Assembly: GCF_021369635.1 (NCBI RefSeq) | Contig: NZ_JAJNBZ010000004.1 | Location: 248,001-312,000, forward strand | Direction of reading: 5' to 3' | DNA: 64,000 nucleotides | Source of the DNA: Paenibacillus profundus | GTDB taxonomy: Bacteria > Bacillota > Bacilli > Paenibacillales > Paenibacillaceae | Part shown: one piece after another, positions 1 through 8,756 of the stretch | Layout: every line of letters begins with the position of its first letter | How positions within the stretch are numbered: the stretch's first letter is position 1 | The notes under the pieces: generated by a model | Database searches by the model: none | Told to the model about the DNA's origin: nothing | Seen by the model: only the letters and a program-made list of their open reading frames with translations | Position numbers and translations under genes: made by a program

Positions 1-51
1 ATCGGCATGTGGGGAAGCACGATCTCCATCCGTAAATTTTTGAAAGTCTAA
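1..51 (+). CDS. ftsX: C-terminal end of cell division protein FtsX (partial)
   Basis: Only the last 16 codons and the stop (TAA at 49-51) are inside the window. The frame ends in GSTISIRKFLKV, which looks like the usual C-terminus of FtsX, the membrane half of the FtsEX complex that activates peptidoglycan hydrolases. Support comes from the next gene, an M23 peptidase 18 bases downstream, and from ctpB and minJ beyond it, which matches Bacillales order. The call rests on a short tail plus context, so it is moderate. Confidence 0.7.
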   Translation: MGMWGSTISIRKFLKV

Positions 52-69
52 GTTCGAGGAGGAGCCGCG

Positions 70-1296
70 TTGAAACAAGAGTACGGGAAAAAAAGATGGA
101 TAGCACTGCTTGCAAGCTTTGCAATTCTTTTCTCGATGGTGCCGCCATCCACTGGACAAGCGTCCGAATTGGATAAGGTTAATAAGGAACTGAAGCAGCT
201 GCAGAGCGAGATGCGCGCAGCGGAGCTGAAGCAGCAGGAAGCAAAATCGACGAAGGCAGAAGCGCAGAAGATGGTCGTCAAGACCACAAAGGATATGAAT
301 ATGCTGCTGAGCGAAATCGATAAGAAAGCAAATGAGATGGTTTCCGTCGCCACGCAAATCGATACGTCGGAATCGAACCTGGAAACTACGGCGCATGAGC
401 TTCAAGAGGTTAACCACCGTATTGAAGACCGGGGGAAGCTGCTCGATACACGCGTAAGGCTTATGTATACGAACGGATTCGTATCCTACATAGATGTTTT
501 GTTCAGTGCTACGAGCTTCTCCGATTTCCTCGACCGAATCGATTCTTTGCAATCAATTGCGGCGCAGGATAAGGAAATATTGGCCGAGCATAAGCGTGAT
601 AAGCAGCTCGTCGTACAGAAGAAGCAGGAAATCGAGACGGAATTGAAGCGGGTCAAGCTGTTATATGCCAAGCTGGACAGCGCCAAGAAAGACCTGATGT
701 TGAAGGAAAAAGAAAAAGAAGTCATGATTGCGAGCTACAATGAACAGATTGATGAATCGGATGAGGCGAGCGAGGAGCAGGAACGCTTGCTGATGGAATT
801 CGCGCAGAAGCGCGCGGATTTAATCCGGAAGAAGAATAGCTTGAACAAGCCGAAGCCGACGCAGAAGAGTCCGCAGCGAGTATATACGTATACTGGCGGT
901 AAGCTCGGGGTGCCGCTCGCTGCCGATTATTACATTTCATCGAAATTTGGTTCTCGTACAGATCCGATTAATGGCAAAAGCGGCGCGTTCCATAGCGGTA
1001 TCGACATGGCCGTAGCGGGTGGAACGCCGATTTATGCCGCAGAAAACGGAGCCGTCATACTGGCAGAATGGTGGAGTGGCTACGGAAACTGTGTTATTAT
1101 TGACCATGGGAACGGGCTTTGGTCTTTATACGGTCATATCAAGAACGGTGGAATCAAGGTTAAGAAGGGCGATACGGTCAAGCGTGGTGACAAAATCGCG
1201 GAAGTCGGGGCGACTGGGCGCGCCACAGGCAATCACCTTCATTTTGAAGTTCGCTTGAACGGTGAACGTGTTGACCCAGAGGATTATTTAAAATAA
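70..1296 (+). CDS. M23 peptidase with N-terminal coiled coil (EnvC-like murein hydrolase)
   Basis: A 408-residue exported protein starting at a TTG preceded by GAGGAGG. Residues about 10-30 form a signal peptide ending near GQAS. Residues about 30-260 are heptad-rich and charged, a long coiled coil of the kind found in EnvC-like FtsEX partners. The last 120 residues are a LytM/M23 domain: the zinc ligands are visible in HSGIDMAV and in HLHFEVR, with an intact YGH motif between them, so it should be an active endopeptidase rather than a degenerate activator. It follows ftsX by 18 bases and is probably the FtsEX-controlled wall hydrolase acting outside the membrane. Confidence 0.85.
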   Translation: MKQEYGKKRWIALLASFAILFSMVPPSTGQASELDKVNKELKQLQSEMRAAELKQQEAKSTKAEAQKMVVKTTKDMNMLLSEIDKKANEMVSVATQIDTSESNLETTAHELQEVNHRIEDRGKLLDTRVRLMYTNGFVSYIDVLFSATSFSDFLDRIDSLQSIAAQDKEILAEHKRDKQLVVQKKQEIETELKRVKLLYAKLDSAKKDLMLKEKEKEVMIASYNEQIDESDEASEEQERLLMEFAQKRADLIRKKNSLNKPKPTQKSPQRVYTYTGGKLGVPLAADYYISSKFGSRTDPINGKSGAFHSGIDMAVAGGTPIYAAENGAVILAEWWSGYGNCVIIDHGNGLWSLYGHIKNGGIKVKKGDTVKRGDKIAEVGATGRATGNHLHFEVRLNGERVDPEDYLK

Positions 1297-1523
1297 TTGC
1301 GGAATATTTGACATATAATAGTGAGTGTCACGTGGAAACGGCTGTGCCGTCCTCGTCTGAGGGCGTACGGTTTCTGGGTGATGAATCAGCACCTGCATGA
1401 TGTGAAAGCAATATTTTCTGATTCCATTTGCACCAAGATGCTTTATAAGGTACCGGTTGTATAAACCGAAGGTTGAATGGCCCCGAGCTTATGCATACGG
1501 ACAAGACGAAGGCGGTGATTTAT

Positions 1524-2960
1524 ATGTCGTTCAAAGGGCGTACCGTCGCTCTGCTTGTGGGAGCGGCGATGCTGGTAAGCAGCGCGTTAACGCTGACCGC
1601 TGTGGATTTGCCGATATTTGCAAGCGGAGGACAAGCTGCCGCGACGGGCAGTGGCCTATCGACGCAAGAAATGCAGAAGCTTAATTCAGCATTGGGAATT
1701 ATCGAGAACAAGTTCTTTACGTCGGTCGATCGCGATAAGCTGGTTAATGGAGCTGTACACGGCATGATTACTTCCCTCGGCGATCCTTATTCTACGTTCA
1801 TGGAGAAAGAGGAAGCGGAGCAGTTCAATCACAGTATTGAAGGCGCCTTTACCGGAATTGGCGCGGAAGTTACGATGGAGAATGGCGAAGTGACGGTGGT
1901 GTCGCCGATTAAAGGATCTCCAGCTGAGAAGGCGGGAGTTATGCCGAAGGACGTCCTGCTGTCGGTGAATGGCGAGAGTCTGGAAGGCAAGAACTTGAAC
2001 GAGGCCGTAGCGAAAATTCGCGGCCCAAAAGGATCGAAGGCGAAGATTACGATTAAGCGCGCCGGCCAATCCAAGCCGATAGAGCTTTTCGTCGTGCGGG
2101 ACGAAGTGGATATGGAGACGGTCTATCCGAAGATGCTGGAAGACAAAATCGGCTATATCGAGATTCGCCAGTTCTCTCTGAACACATTCGAGCGATTTAA
2201 AGAGGAACTGGAGAAGCTGGAGAAGCAGGGCATGAAGGGACTCGTCATTGATGTGCGCAACAATCCGGGCGGGGTGCTGGATATCGTGCAGAAGATGACG
2301 GAGTTGTTCGTGCCGAAGGGCAAACCGATCGTCCAGATTGAAAATCGCAACAAAGAGCGCGATCGTTACAATTCCCAAGGCGCAGCTGGAGTGAAATCTT
2401 ATCCAGTGACGGTGCTAACGAATAAAGGCAGCGCCAGCGCTTCAGAGATTATGGCCAGTGCGCTCAAGGAATCGGCAGGCGCTAAGCTGGTCGGTGAGCA
2501 TACGTTCGGTAAAGGCACAGTTCAGACGAGCTACGATTCCGGTGATGGCGGATTGATTAAGATTACGATTGCCAAATGGCTGACGCCAAACGGCAACTGG
2601 ATTCACCAGAAAGGCATCGAACCGGATATTTCGGTGCAGCAGCCTGATTTCTATTACGTGGCTCCGATTTCTAAAGATAGGACGCTGAAGTTCGACATGA
2701 ATGATGCGGACGTGAAAAACGTTCAAATTATGCTGGATGGCCTCGGCTATAAGCCTGGACGCAAGGACGGCTACTTCTCGAAGGAGACGGAAACGGCGAT
2801 CAAGGCATTCCAGCGCGATCACAAGCTGGGGGTCACCGGCTCGGTGGACGCTAAGACAGGAGAACAACTCGAGCAAGCGATTATGAAGGCAATGCGTGAT
2901 CCGAAGAACGATGCGCAATTGCATAAAGCGGTAGACACATTGCAGAAGGAAATTCGGTAA
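1524..2960 (+). CDS. ctpB: Carboxy-terminal processing protease CtpB (S41 family)
   Basis: The start is taken at the ATG at 1524, which has GGCGGTGA upstream; an earlier in-frame TTG at 1473 would give 495 residues instead of 478, and 478 fits the family better. An N-terminal membrane/signal segment is followed by a PDZ domain (about residues 100-180, with the GIGAEV lead-in), the S41 protease core with the catalytic serine in GSASASE and the lysine in FGKGTVQT, and a C-terminal peptidoglycan-binding domain containing DGYFSKETETAIKAFQ. In Bacillus, CtpB acts in the intermembrane space during sporulation signalling to pro-sigma-K. The gene position between ftsX and minJ agrees. Confidence 0.92.
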   Translation: MSFKGRTVALLVGAAMLVSSALTLTAVDLPIFASGGQAAATGSGLSTQEMQKLNSALGIIENKFFTSVDRDKLVNGAVHGMITSLGDPYSTFMEKEEAEQFNHSIEGAFTGIGAEVTMENGEVTVVSPIKGSPAEKAGVMPKDVLLSVNGESLEGKNLNEAVAKIRGPKGSKAKITIKRAGQSKPIELFVVRDEVDMETVYPKMLEDKIGYIEIRQFSLNTFERFKEELEKLEKQGMKGLVIDVRNNPGGVLDIVQKMTELFVPKGKPIVQIENRNKERDRYNSQGAAGVKSYPVTVLTNKGSASASEIMASALKESAGAKLVGEHTFGKGTVQTSYDSGDGGLIKITIAKWLTPNGNWIHQKGIEPDISVQQPDFYYVAPISKDRTLKFDMNDADVKNVQIMLDGLGYKPGRKDGYFSKETETAIKAFQRDHKLGVTGSVDAKTGEQLEQAIMKAMRDPKNDAQLHKAVDTLQKEIR

Positions 2961-2974
2961 AGTCTGTCGAATAT

Positions 2975-3015
2975 AAGGAAGGTCGCAAGCTTCGGCTTGT
3001 ACCTTCCTTTTTTTT
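2975..3015 (+). terminator. Rho-independent terminator after ctpB
   Basis: A stem pairing AAGGAAGGT with ACCTTCCTT, continued by GCAAGC with GCTTGT around a TTCG loop, is followed by a run of eight or more T. It lies 15 bases past the ctpB stop. Confidence 0.9.
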
Positions 3016-3098
3016 GTTTCCTTGTTGCATAGTGCTGAAACATAACGTTGATATACATGAGAGTAAGACAGGTTGGGTTGTGGAAAGGAGCGGGTGAA

Positions 3099-4469
3099 GT
3101 GGACCTCCTAGCGGAAATCGGTGTTCATTTGGCAGAAGGATTGCTGCAATGGCTGCTGTCGCCATTTTATTGGTTGGCAATCATCCTCATTGCGATGTAC
3201 TATCGGAGACAGGTGACGCTGGAACGAAGGCTGTTCTCCGTCAAGATGCATAGTTGGGCGGAGCAAACATGGCATGCGTGGCTTGGTGGTCTCATAGCGG
3301 GCCTCATCGTATCGGCGGCCGCCATCGGGCTCGGAATTACCGTAACCCGCGAGGTTGTTATTGCGCTGTGGATTGTCGCTTTGCTGCTGCTGCTTGTGCG
3401 TGTGCGCTTCTTATGTCTCGCTTATTCTGCCAGTGTGCTTGCCTTGCTGCAGTTCGGATTGCGCGTATTTGCGCCAGACTGGACGGTGGACGGATGGGGC
3501 GGAACGATGATCGCAGCGATCCGTGACATGGATGCGGCTGGCCTGCTGGTGCTCGTTGCGCTGCTGCATGCCGCGGAAGCTTGGCTCATTCGCAAGCAAG
3601 CAGCAAGGATGGCCGGGCCGCTGTTCATGGAGAGCAAGCGCGGCCGCATCGTCGGCGCATATCAGATGCAGAGCCTCTGGCCGGTGCCGCTCATGCTGCT
3701 CTTTCCGACAGCGACAGCGGGAACGCCGCTGCCTTGGACGCCGCTCTTCGGCGGTGATATCTGGCTGCAGGGCTGGACGCTTATTGCATTTCCAGTCATG
3801 ATCGGCTTCTCCGAGCTGACGTTCACACGCTTGCCGCAAGAGAAGGCGGCGGTCAGCGCTTCGCGCCTGTTCGCCTACGCGGCGGTGCTGCTCGCGCTCG
3901 GCTTGGCAGCGACATGGTGGTCGCCGCTCGTGCCGGTTGCTGCTATCGCCGCGCTCGTGCTGCACGAAGCGCTCATCTGGTACAGCCGCCGCGAGGAAAG
4001 TGAACGCAGCCCTGTCTTCACACAGGATGCGCGCGGTCTGCGCGTGCTGGCGGTACTGCCGGGCAGCCCGGCGCAGGAGCTCGGCATCCGCATCGGCGAG
4101 GTCATCGCGAAGGCAAATGGCATTTCCGTGCGCACGAAGGAACAGCTGCATCAGGCGCTGCGGTCAAATGCGGCATTTTGCAAGCTTGAAGTGTACGATG
4201 CGAACGGAGAAGTCCGCTTCCTGCAGCGTGCGCTGTATGCGGGAGAGCATCATCAGCTGGGCGTGCTGCTGGCACCGGACAATAGCGTCAGCTTTGTTGC
4301 AGTAACGAGGCAGCCTTCCTTTTTCGCGCTGCTCGCTGCACCATGGGCGAAGCTGAAGCAGGGGTTCGGCCCGAAGCAAGATGAGCAAGGAATATCCACA
4401 GGGAACGATAGGGCGGATAAACATGAAGAAGCTCACCGGCCGACTGCAACGACGGACACCTCGATATAA
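3099..4469 (+). CDS. minJ: MinJ-like PDZ membrane protein, division topology factor
   Basis: Start chosen at GTG 3099, which has GGAAAGGAG nine bases upstream; this gives 456 residues. About the first 310 residues hold several hydrophobic membrane segments, and residues about 320-400 form a PDZ domain (GLRVLAVLPGSPAQELGI followed by GEVIAKANGISV). Family knowledge: Bacillus MinJ links DivIVA at poles and septa to MinCD, and is encoded between ctpB and uvrBA. The synteny here is the main reason for the name, since sequence conservation in the membrane part is low. The C-terminal tail is charged and probably disordered. Confidence 0.8.
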   Translation: MDLLAEIGVHLAEGLLQWLLSPFYWLAIILIAMYYRRQVTLERRLFSVKMHSWAEQTWHAWLGGLIAGLIVSAAAIGLGITVTREVVIALWIVALLLLLVRVRFLCLAYSASVLALLQFGLRVFAPDWTVDGWGGTMIAAIRDMDAAGLLVLVALLHAAEAWLIRKQAARMAGPLFMESKRGRIVGAYQMQSLWPVPLMLLFPTATAGTPLPWTPLFGGDIWLQGWTLIAFPVMIGFSELTFTRLPQEKAAVSASRLFAYAAVLLALGLAATWWSPLVPVAAIAALVLHEALIWYSRREESERSPVFTQDARGLRVLAVLPGSPAQELGIRIGEVIAKANGISVRTKEQLHQALRSNAAFCKLEVYDANGEVRFLQRALYAGEHHQLGVLLAPDNSVSFVAVTRQPSFFALLAAPWAKLKQGFGPKQDEQGISTGNDRADKHEEAHRPTATTDTSI

Positions 4470-4472
4470 ATG

Positions 4473-4509
4473 AAAAAAGCTCACATCCAACGCAGGATGT
4501 GAGCTTTTT
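4473..4509. terminator. Bidirectional terminator between minJ and motB
   Basis: AAGCTCACATCC and GGATGTGAGCTT form a perfect 12-bp stem with an AACGCA loop, flanked by A-run and T-run, so it can end minJ on the plus strand and motAB on the minus strand. Confidence 0.9.
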
Positions 4510-4698
4510 ATATCAAAATATAGATAATTGCTGTGAATTGTGGATAACTGATTACGAAACAGTCTGAATTGTCCAGAAGTTGTTAACAAACTGTTGATAT
4601 ATCAGTGCATAACGTGGATAACTCTGTTAACATTGTGCATAAACTGTGTATTTCCAGACATTATGTGATTGATAGGACTGATGGCGTAATAATCTGAA

Positions 4699-5514
4699 TT
4701 ACTGCACCATATTGCGTAGAACGATAATTTCGACTCTTCGGTTCTGCTGGCGGTGCTCTTCCGTTTTGTTATCCACAACGGGGCGGGTTTCACCATATCC
4801 GGCAATTTGGAACTGTTCAGGATCCAGCTTCTTCTCGTCCACTAGGAAACGAAGCACAGACAACGCGCGTGCTGCGGACAATTCCCAGTTGTCCTTGTAT
4901 CGTCCGCCTGGCGCGAAGGCAAGATTATCTGTATGCCCTTCAATACTGATGGTCGTATTCAGCTGTGGGAACAAGCTGGCGAGCTTGTCCATCGTCGGCA
5001 TCGCTTTCTGCTTCAGATCGGCCCGGCTCAAGTCGAACAGCAGCTTGTCGCTCATACGGATTGCAATCCCTTTCGGAATATCCGACACTTCAATTTGCTC
5101 GCCGAGCTTGTTGTCATCCACATATTGCTGAATGACGTTCATGAAGTTTTTCAATTCCTCTTCCTGCTTGCGAAATGCTAAATCTTTGTTCGTTATCGTT
5201 CCAATCGCAACTGCATGCTCTTCCTTCATGTCACCCGAACCACCGTCTTGAGCGGTGTCGAGGGCGCCGGTCTCTCCGGTCTTCAGATAACCGCCGTCCA
5301 GGATGCCAGACCCCTTCGGCAGGGCGGAATCGGCATTGCGGAAGGAGAGCTGAAGCGTCTCGGAAAGTGATTCATACTTATCCGCATCCACTTGGCTCAT
5401 GGCGTACATGATGACGAAAAAAATCATGAGCAGCGTAATCAAGTCGGCATAGGTGATAAGCCAGCGCTCGTGACTCTCCGTCTTGGCGGCGCCCTTTCTA
5501 TTTCTGCGTCTCAT
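4699..5514 (-). CDS. motB: Flagellar stator protein MotB (OmpA-like C-terminus)
   Basis: 271 residues. A single membrane helix near residues 18-40 carries the ion-binding aspartate in TYADLITLL. The C-terminal part is an OmpA/peptidoglycan-binding domain with SIEGHTDN and the NRRVEI end motif that anchors the stator to the wall. It overlaps the end of motA by 17 bases, so the two are translationally coupled. The helix FFVIMYAMS looks more like the sodium-type MotS of Bacillus than like MotB, which is an inference from memory and leaves ion specificity open. Confidence 0.88.
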   Translation of the reverse strand: MRRRNRKGAAKTESHERWLITYADLITLLMIFFVIMYAMSQVDADKYESLSETLQLSFRNADSALPKGSGILDGGYLKTGETGALDTAQDGGSGDMKEEHAVAIGTITNKDLAFRKQEEELKNFMNVIQQYVDDNKLGEQIEVSDIPKGIAIRMSDKLLFDLSRADLKQKAMPTMDKLASLFPQLNTTISIEGHTDNLAFAPGGRYKDNWELSAARALSVLRFLVDEKKLDPEQFQIAGYGETRPVVDNKTEEHRQQNRRVEIIVLRNMVQ

Positions 5515-6310
5515 GAATCATCCCTCGCTTTGCGTCCGGAACCATCTTCAGCGGTTGTAACGAATCTTCGGCGAGCAGGAACGAGCCAAGCTTTTTGCGC
5601 ACAATTTGCGGGTTCTCTCCCGCTTGGACAGACAATATGCCGTACTCCATCATTTCCATTAAGCGAATTTCTCCCTCGCTGCGCGATTTGATCTTGCTCG
5701 CGATCGGAAGATAGATGACATTGGCCGTTGCGACCCCGTACAGAGTAGCCGTGAAAGCGACTGCAATGGAAGGACCGAGCGCTGAAGGATCGGAGAGATT
5801 GCTAAGCACGTGAATCAGCCCCATGACCGTTCCGATAATTCCCATAGTAGGCGCATAGCCGCCGGCAGCTTCGAATATTTTGGCATAGCCGTCATGCTTC
5901 TCTTCGACGCCATCCATTTCAAGCTCAAGCATCTGCTTGATTAGCTCTGGATCTGTGCCGTCCACCACCATCATCATGCCATCGCGCAAGTATCCGTTCT
6001 CATGCTTCTGCGCATGGCCCTCCAAGGCCAGAACTCCTTCACGGCGGGCAATATTGCTCATCGCCACGATGTCGTCAATCAGCTTCTGCGCGTCTGTCGG
6101 GTTGCGCCGGAAAGCCATTTTGAGTGCGCTTGGGATGTTGCGCAGACGTTTGCCCGGAAAGCTGACGACAACCGCTGCAATCGTGCCCCCAAATACGATG
6201 AGTGCAGCGGTCTTCTCCCATAAACCGCTGATCTGGCCTCCTTCCCACAAAAAGCCGCCGATTAATGCGGCTAATCCTGCGATAATGCCAATTACCGTCG
6301 TTTTATCCAT
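5498..6310 (-). CDS. motA: Flagellar stator protein MotA
   Basis: 270 residues beginning MDKTTVIGII, the usual MotA start, with GGGAGAGG as ribosome binding site. Four membrane helices are visible: two near the N-terminus, then two around GGYAPTMGIIGTVMGLIHVL and AVAFTATLYGVATANVIYLP, which carry the conserved residues lining the ion channel. The cytoplasmic loop between helices 2 and 3 holds charged residues that contact FliG. It is first in a two-gene operon with motB on the strand opposite to the neighbours on both sides. No clear sigma-D promoter was identified upstream. Confidence 0.88.
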   Translation of the reverse strand: MDKTTVIGIIAGLAALIGGFLWEGGQISGLWEKTAALIVFGGTIAAVVVSFPGKRLRNIPSALKMAFRRNPTDAQKLIDDIVAMSNIARREGVLALEGHAQKHENGYLRDGMMMVVDGTDPELIKQMLELEMDGVEEKHDGYAKIFEAAGGYAPTMGIIGTVMGLIHVLSNLSDPSALGPSIAVAFTATLYGVATANVIYLPIASKIKSRSEGEIRLMEMMEYGILSVQAGENPQIVRKKLGSFLLAEDSLQPLKMVPDAKRGMIHETQK

Positions 6311-6346
6311 AAGTTAATCCTCTCCCGTTAAACATACATTTCCCAT

Positions 6347-6375
6347 TTGCATCCAATCCATGAAAGGAGTATAAT
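6347..6375 (+). promoter_or_regulatory. Sigma-A promoter for uvrBA
   Basis: TTGCAT at 6347-6352 and TATAAT at 6370-6375 are separated by exactly 17 bases. It is the best promoter upstream of uvrB and would give a leader of roughly 320 nucleotides. Confidence 0.65.
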
Positions 6376-6381
6376 GAAAAG

Positions 6382-6395
6382 GGAACAAACATTCC
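6382..6395 (+). promoter_or_regulatory. LexA/DinR-like SOS box
   Basis: GGAACAAACATTCC is an imperfect palindrome lying just downstream of the -10 box, at the predicted transcription start. It differs from the Bacillus DinR consensus CGAACRNRYGTTYC at two positions (first and tenth). Location and match fit LexA repression of uvrBA, a classical SOS operon, but binding is inferred. Confidence 0.5.
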
Positions 6396-6705
6396 TATTT
6401 TGAACGTATTAAGGACTTGGGCTAGACAGGAGCGCAACCGTCCTTATCCACGTATAAAAAGAACTGAAGAAGCGGTCATTTTGGATGGCGCATCCGCTTC
6501 TCTAATTTTTGCGCTGTCTCCTATTTTTATCGGGTGAAGATTGGGTAAAGTTTAGGGAGGGATCCACCCCGTCATGTTTTGCATGCGTTTTGAGTCGGGG
6601 GACCTAGATGAATGAATACCCTTCAGGTGAAATCAGGATTAAGGAACCATTCGCAAGATGGTAATAATAGAAGTAAGAACTGAATACGGAAAGTGCGGTG
6701 AAGTG
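6396..6705 (+). other. Long untranslated leader of uvrB
   Basis: About 310 bases without a convincing gene. It contains an inverted repeat AGAAGCGG / CCGCTTCT near 6470-6505 with an 18-base loop followed by a short T-rich stretch, which could be a weak attenuator or chance. A nine-codon ORF (ATG at 6374) is too short to support. Confidence 0.35.
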
Positions 6706-8703
6706 ATGGCAGATTTGGAAATCAGCACGAAGACGTTCGAGCTAGAATCGGAATTTGCGCCTCAAGGAGATCAGCCCCAAGCTATTGAACAGTTGGTAGA
6801 GGGTGTGTATCAAGGAAAGAAGGTTCAGACTCTGCTCGGTGCCACGGGAACAGGGAAGACGTTTACGATTGCCCAGATGATTGCCCGTGTGAACCGGCCG
6901 ACGCTCGTTATTGCGCATAACAAGACGCTCGCGGCGCAGTTATGCAGCGAGTTCAAAGAGTTTTTCCCGAATAACTCGGTAGATTACTTTGTAAGTTATT
7001 ACGATTATTATCAGCCGGAGGCGTACATTCCCTCTTCGGATACGTATATCGAGAAGGACTCGAGCATCAATGAAGAGATTGATAAGCTGCGCCACTCTGC
7101 GACGAGTTCGCTGTTCGAGCGGCGGGACGTCATTATCGTAGCGAGTGTATCCTGCATATATGGCTTAGGTTCTCCGATTGAGTACGGAAATCTTGTGTTG
7201 TCTCTACGTACCGGAATGGAGAAGCCGCGCAACGTCATATTGTCGAAGCTGGTAGACATTCAGTATCAGCGCAATGATATGAACTTTGTCCGCGGGACGT
7301 TCCGCGTGCGCGGGGATGTTGTAGAAATCTTCCCGGCCTCGAAGAGTGAGCATGCGGTGCGCATCGAGCTATTCGGGGACGAGATTGAGCGCATTACGGA
7401 AATTGATGTATTAACGGGAGAAATTATCGGTGAACGCGACCATATCGCTATCTTTCCGGCTTCTCACTTTGTTACGGCTGAAGAGACGATGAAGGTGGCG
7501 CTCGTTAATATCGAGCGTGAATTGGAAGAACGGCTGGAAGTGCTGCGTGATCAGGGCAAGCTGCTGGAGGCGCAGCGTCTAGAACAGCGGACGCGGTATG
7601 ATATCGAGATGATGCAGGAGATGGGCTTCTGTTCCGGGATCGAGAACTACTCGGGTCCGCTAACGTTCCGGGAACCCGGAGCGACTCCGTATACGCTGCT
7701 TGATTATTTCCCAGATGATTTCCTGATTGTTGTTGACGAGTCGCATGTAACACTGCCGCAGATTCGCGGGATGTACAACGGAGACCGCGCCCGGAAGGAA
7801 GTGCTCGTGGAGCATGGCTTCCGTCTGCCGTCTGCGCTGGATAACCGGCCGCTTAAGTTCGAGGAATTCGAACAGAAGATGGGTCAATCCATTTTCGTAT
7901 CGGCAACGCCGGGACCATACGAAATAGAGCACTGTCCGGAAATGATCGAACAGATTATTCGTCCGACTGGACTGCTTGACCCTGTCATTGAGGTGCGTCC
8001 GACGAAAGGACAGATCGATGACCTGATCGAGCAGATCCGCATTCGCTTGGCGAAAGATGAACGGGTGCTCGTGACGACGCTGACGAAGAAGATGTCAGAG
8101 GACTTAACCGATTACTTGAAGGAAATCGGTATTAAAGTACGCTATCTGCACTCTGATATTAAGACGCTGGAGCGCATGATGCTGCTTCGCGATCTGCGCC
8201 TGGGCGTATTCGATGTGCTGATAGGCATTAACCTGCTGCGGGAAGGATTGGACTTGCCGGAGGTGTCGTTAGTTGCGATACTGGATGCCGATAAGGAAGG
8301 CTTCTTGCGTTCGGACCGATCGCTCATTCAGACGATCGGACGTGCGGCGCGCAACTCGGATGGATACGTCATTATGTATGCTGACAAGATGACCGACTCT
8401 ATGACGAAGGCGATCAAGGAGACGGAACGCCGCCGCAGCATACAGATTGCGCACAATGAGAAGCACGGCATTACGCCGCAGACGATTCGCAAGAAGATTC
8501 GCGACGTCATTGAAGCGACGAAGACAGCTGAATCGAAGGGTGAGTATGATATTGGCAAGTCCGTGGAGAAGCTGTCTAAGAAAGACCGCCAATCACTGAT
8601 TCAGCGTTTGGAGAAAGAAATGAAAGATGCAGCCAAGAACTTGCAGTTCGAACGCGCGGCCGAGCTGCGTGACGCTCTGCTTGAACTACGGGCGATGGAA
8701 TAA
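6706..8703 (+). CDS. uvrB: Excinuclease ABC subunit B
   Basis: Start taken at ATG 6706 ([17 protein letters not shown]), since homologues begin this way; an upstream in-frame ATG at 6658 would add 16 residues. The 665-residue protein has the Walker A motif [10 protein letters not shown], the beta-hairpin region around [12 protein letters not shown], the DEAD-like box VVDESH, helicase motif VI in QTIGRAARN, and the C-terminal UVR motif near [19 protein letters not shown] that contacts UvrC. UvrB verifies damage after loading by UvrA. uvrA follows by 53 bases, forming the usual uvrBA operon. Confidence 0.97.
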   Translation: MADLEISTKTFELESEFAPQGDQPQAIEQLVEGVYQGKKVQTLLGATGTGKTFTIAQMIARVNRPTLVIAHNKTLAAQLCSEFKEFFPNNSVDYFVSYYDYYQPEAYIPSSDTYIEKDSSINEEIDKLRHSATSSLFERRDVIIVASVSCIYGLGSPIEYGNLVLSLRTGMEKPRNVILSKLVDIQYQRNDMNFVRGTFRVRGDVVEIFPASKSEHAVRIELFGDEIERITEIDVLTGEIIGERDHIAIFPASHFVTAEETMKVALVNIERELEERLEVLRDQGKLLEAQRLEQRTRYDIEMMQEMGFCSGIENYSGPLTFREPGATPYTLLDYFPDDFLIVVDESHVTLPQIRGMYNGDRARKEVLVEHGFRLPSALDNRPLKFEEFEQKMGQSIFVSATPGPYEIEHCPEMIEQIIRPTGLLDPVIEVRPTKGQIDDLIEQIRIRLAKDERVLVTTLTKKMSEDLTDYLKEIGIKVRYLHSDIKTLERMMLLRDLRLGVFDVLIGINLLREGLDLPEVSLVAILDADKEGFLRSDRSLIQTIGRAARNSDGYVIMYADKMTDSMTKAIKETERRRSIQIAHNEKHGITPQTIRKKIRDVIEATKTAESKGEYDIGKSVEKLSKKDRQSLIQRLEKEMKDAAKNLQFERAAELRDALLELRAME

Positions 8704-8756
8704 CAATTCGGAAGGCTTCATGAGGTTCGAGTGAACCCGAAAAGGAGGGTAACCCA

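Noticed and set aside
1305..1320. TTGACA directly followed by TATAAT upstream of ctpB, looking like a promoter
   Set aside because: The two hexamers touch, with no spacer, so they cannot serve as -35 and -10 of the same promoter. The TATAAT alone lacks a good -35.
1686..2924. Long minus-strand frames opposite ctpB
   Set aside because: Antisense shadows of a well-supported gene.
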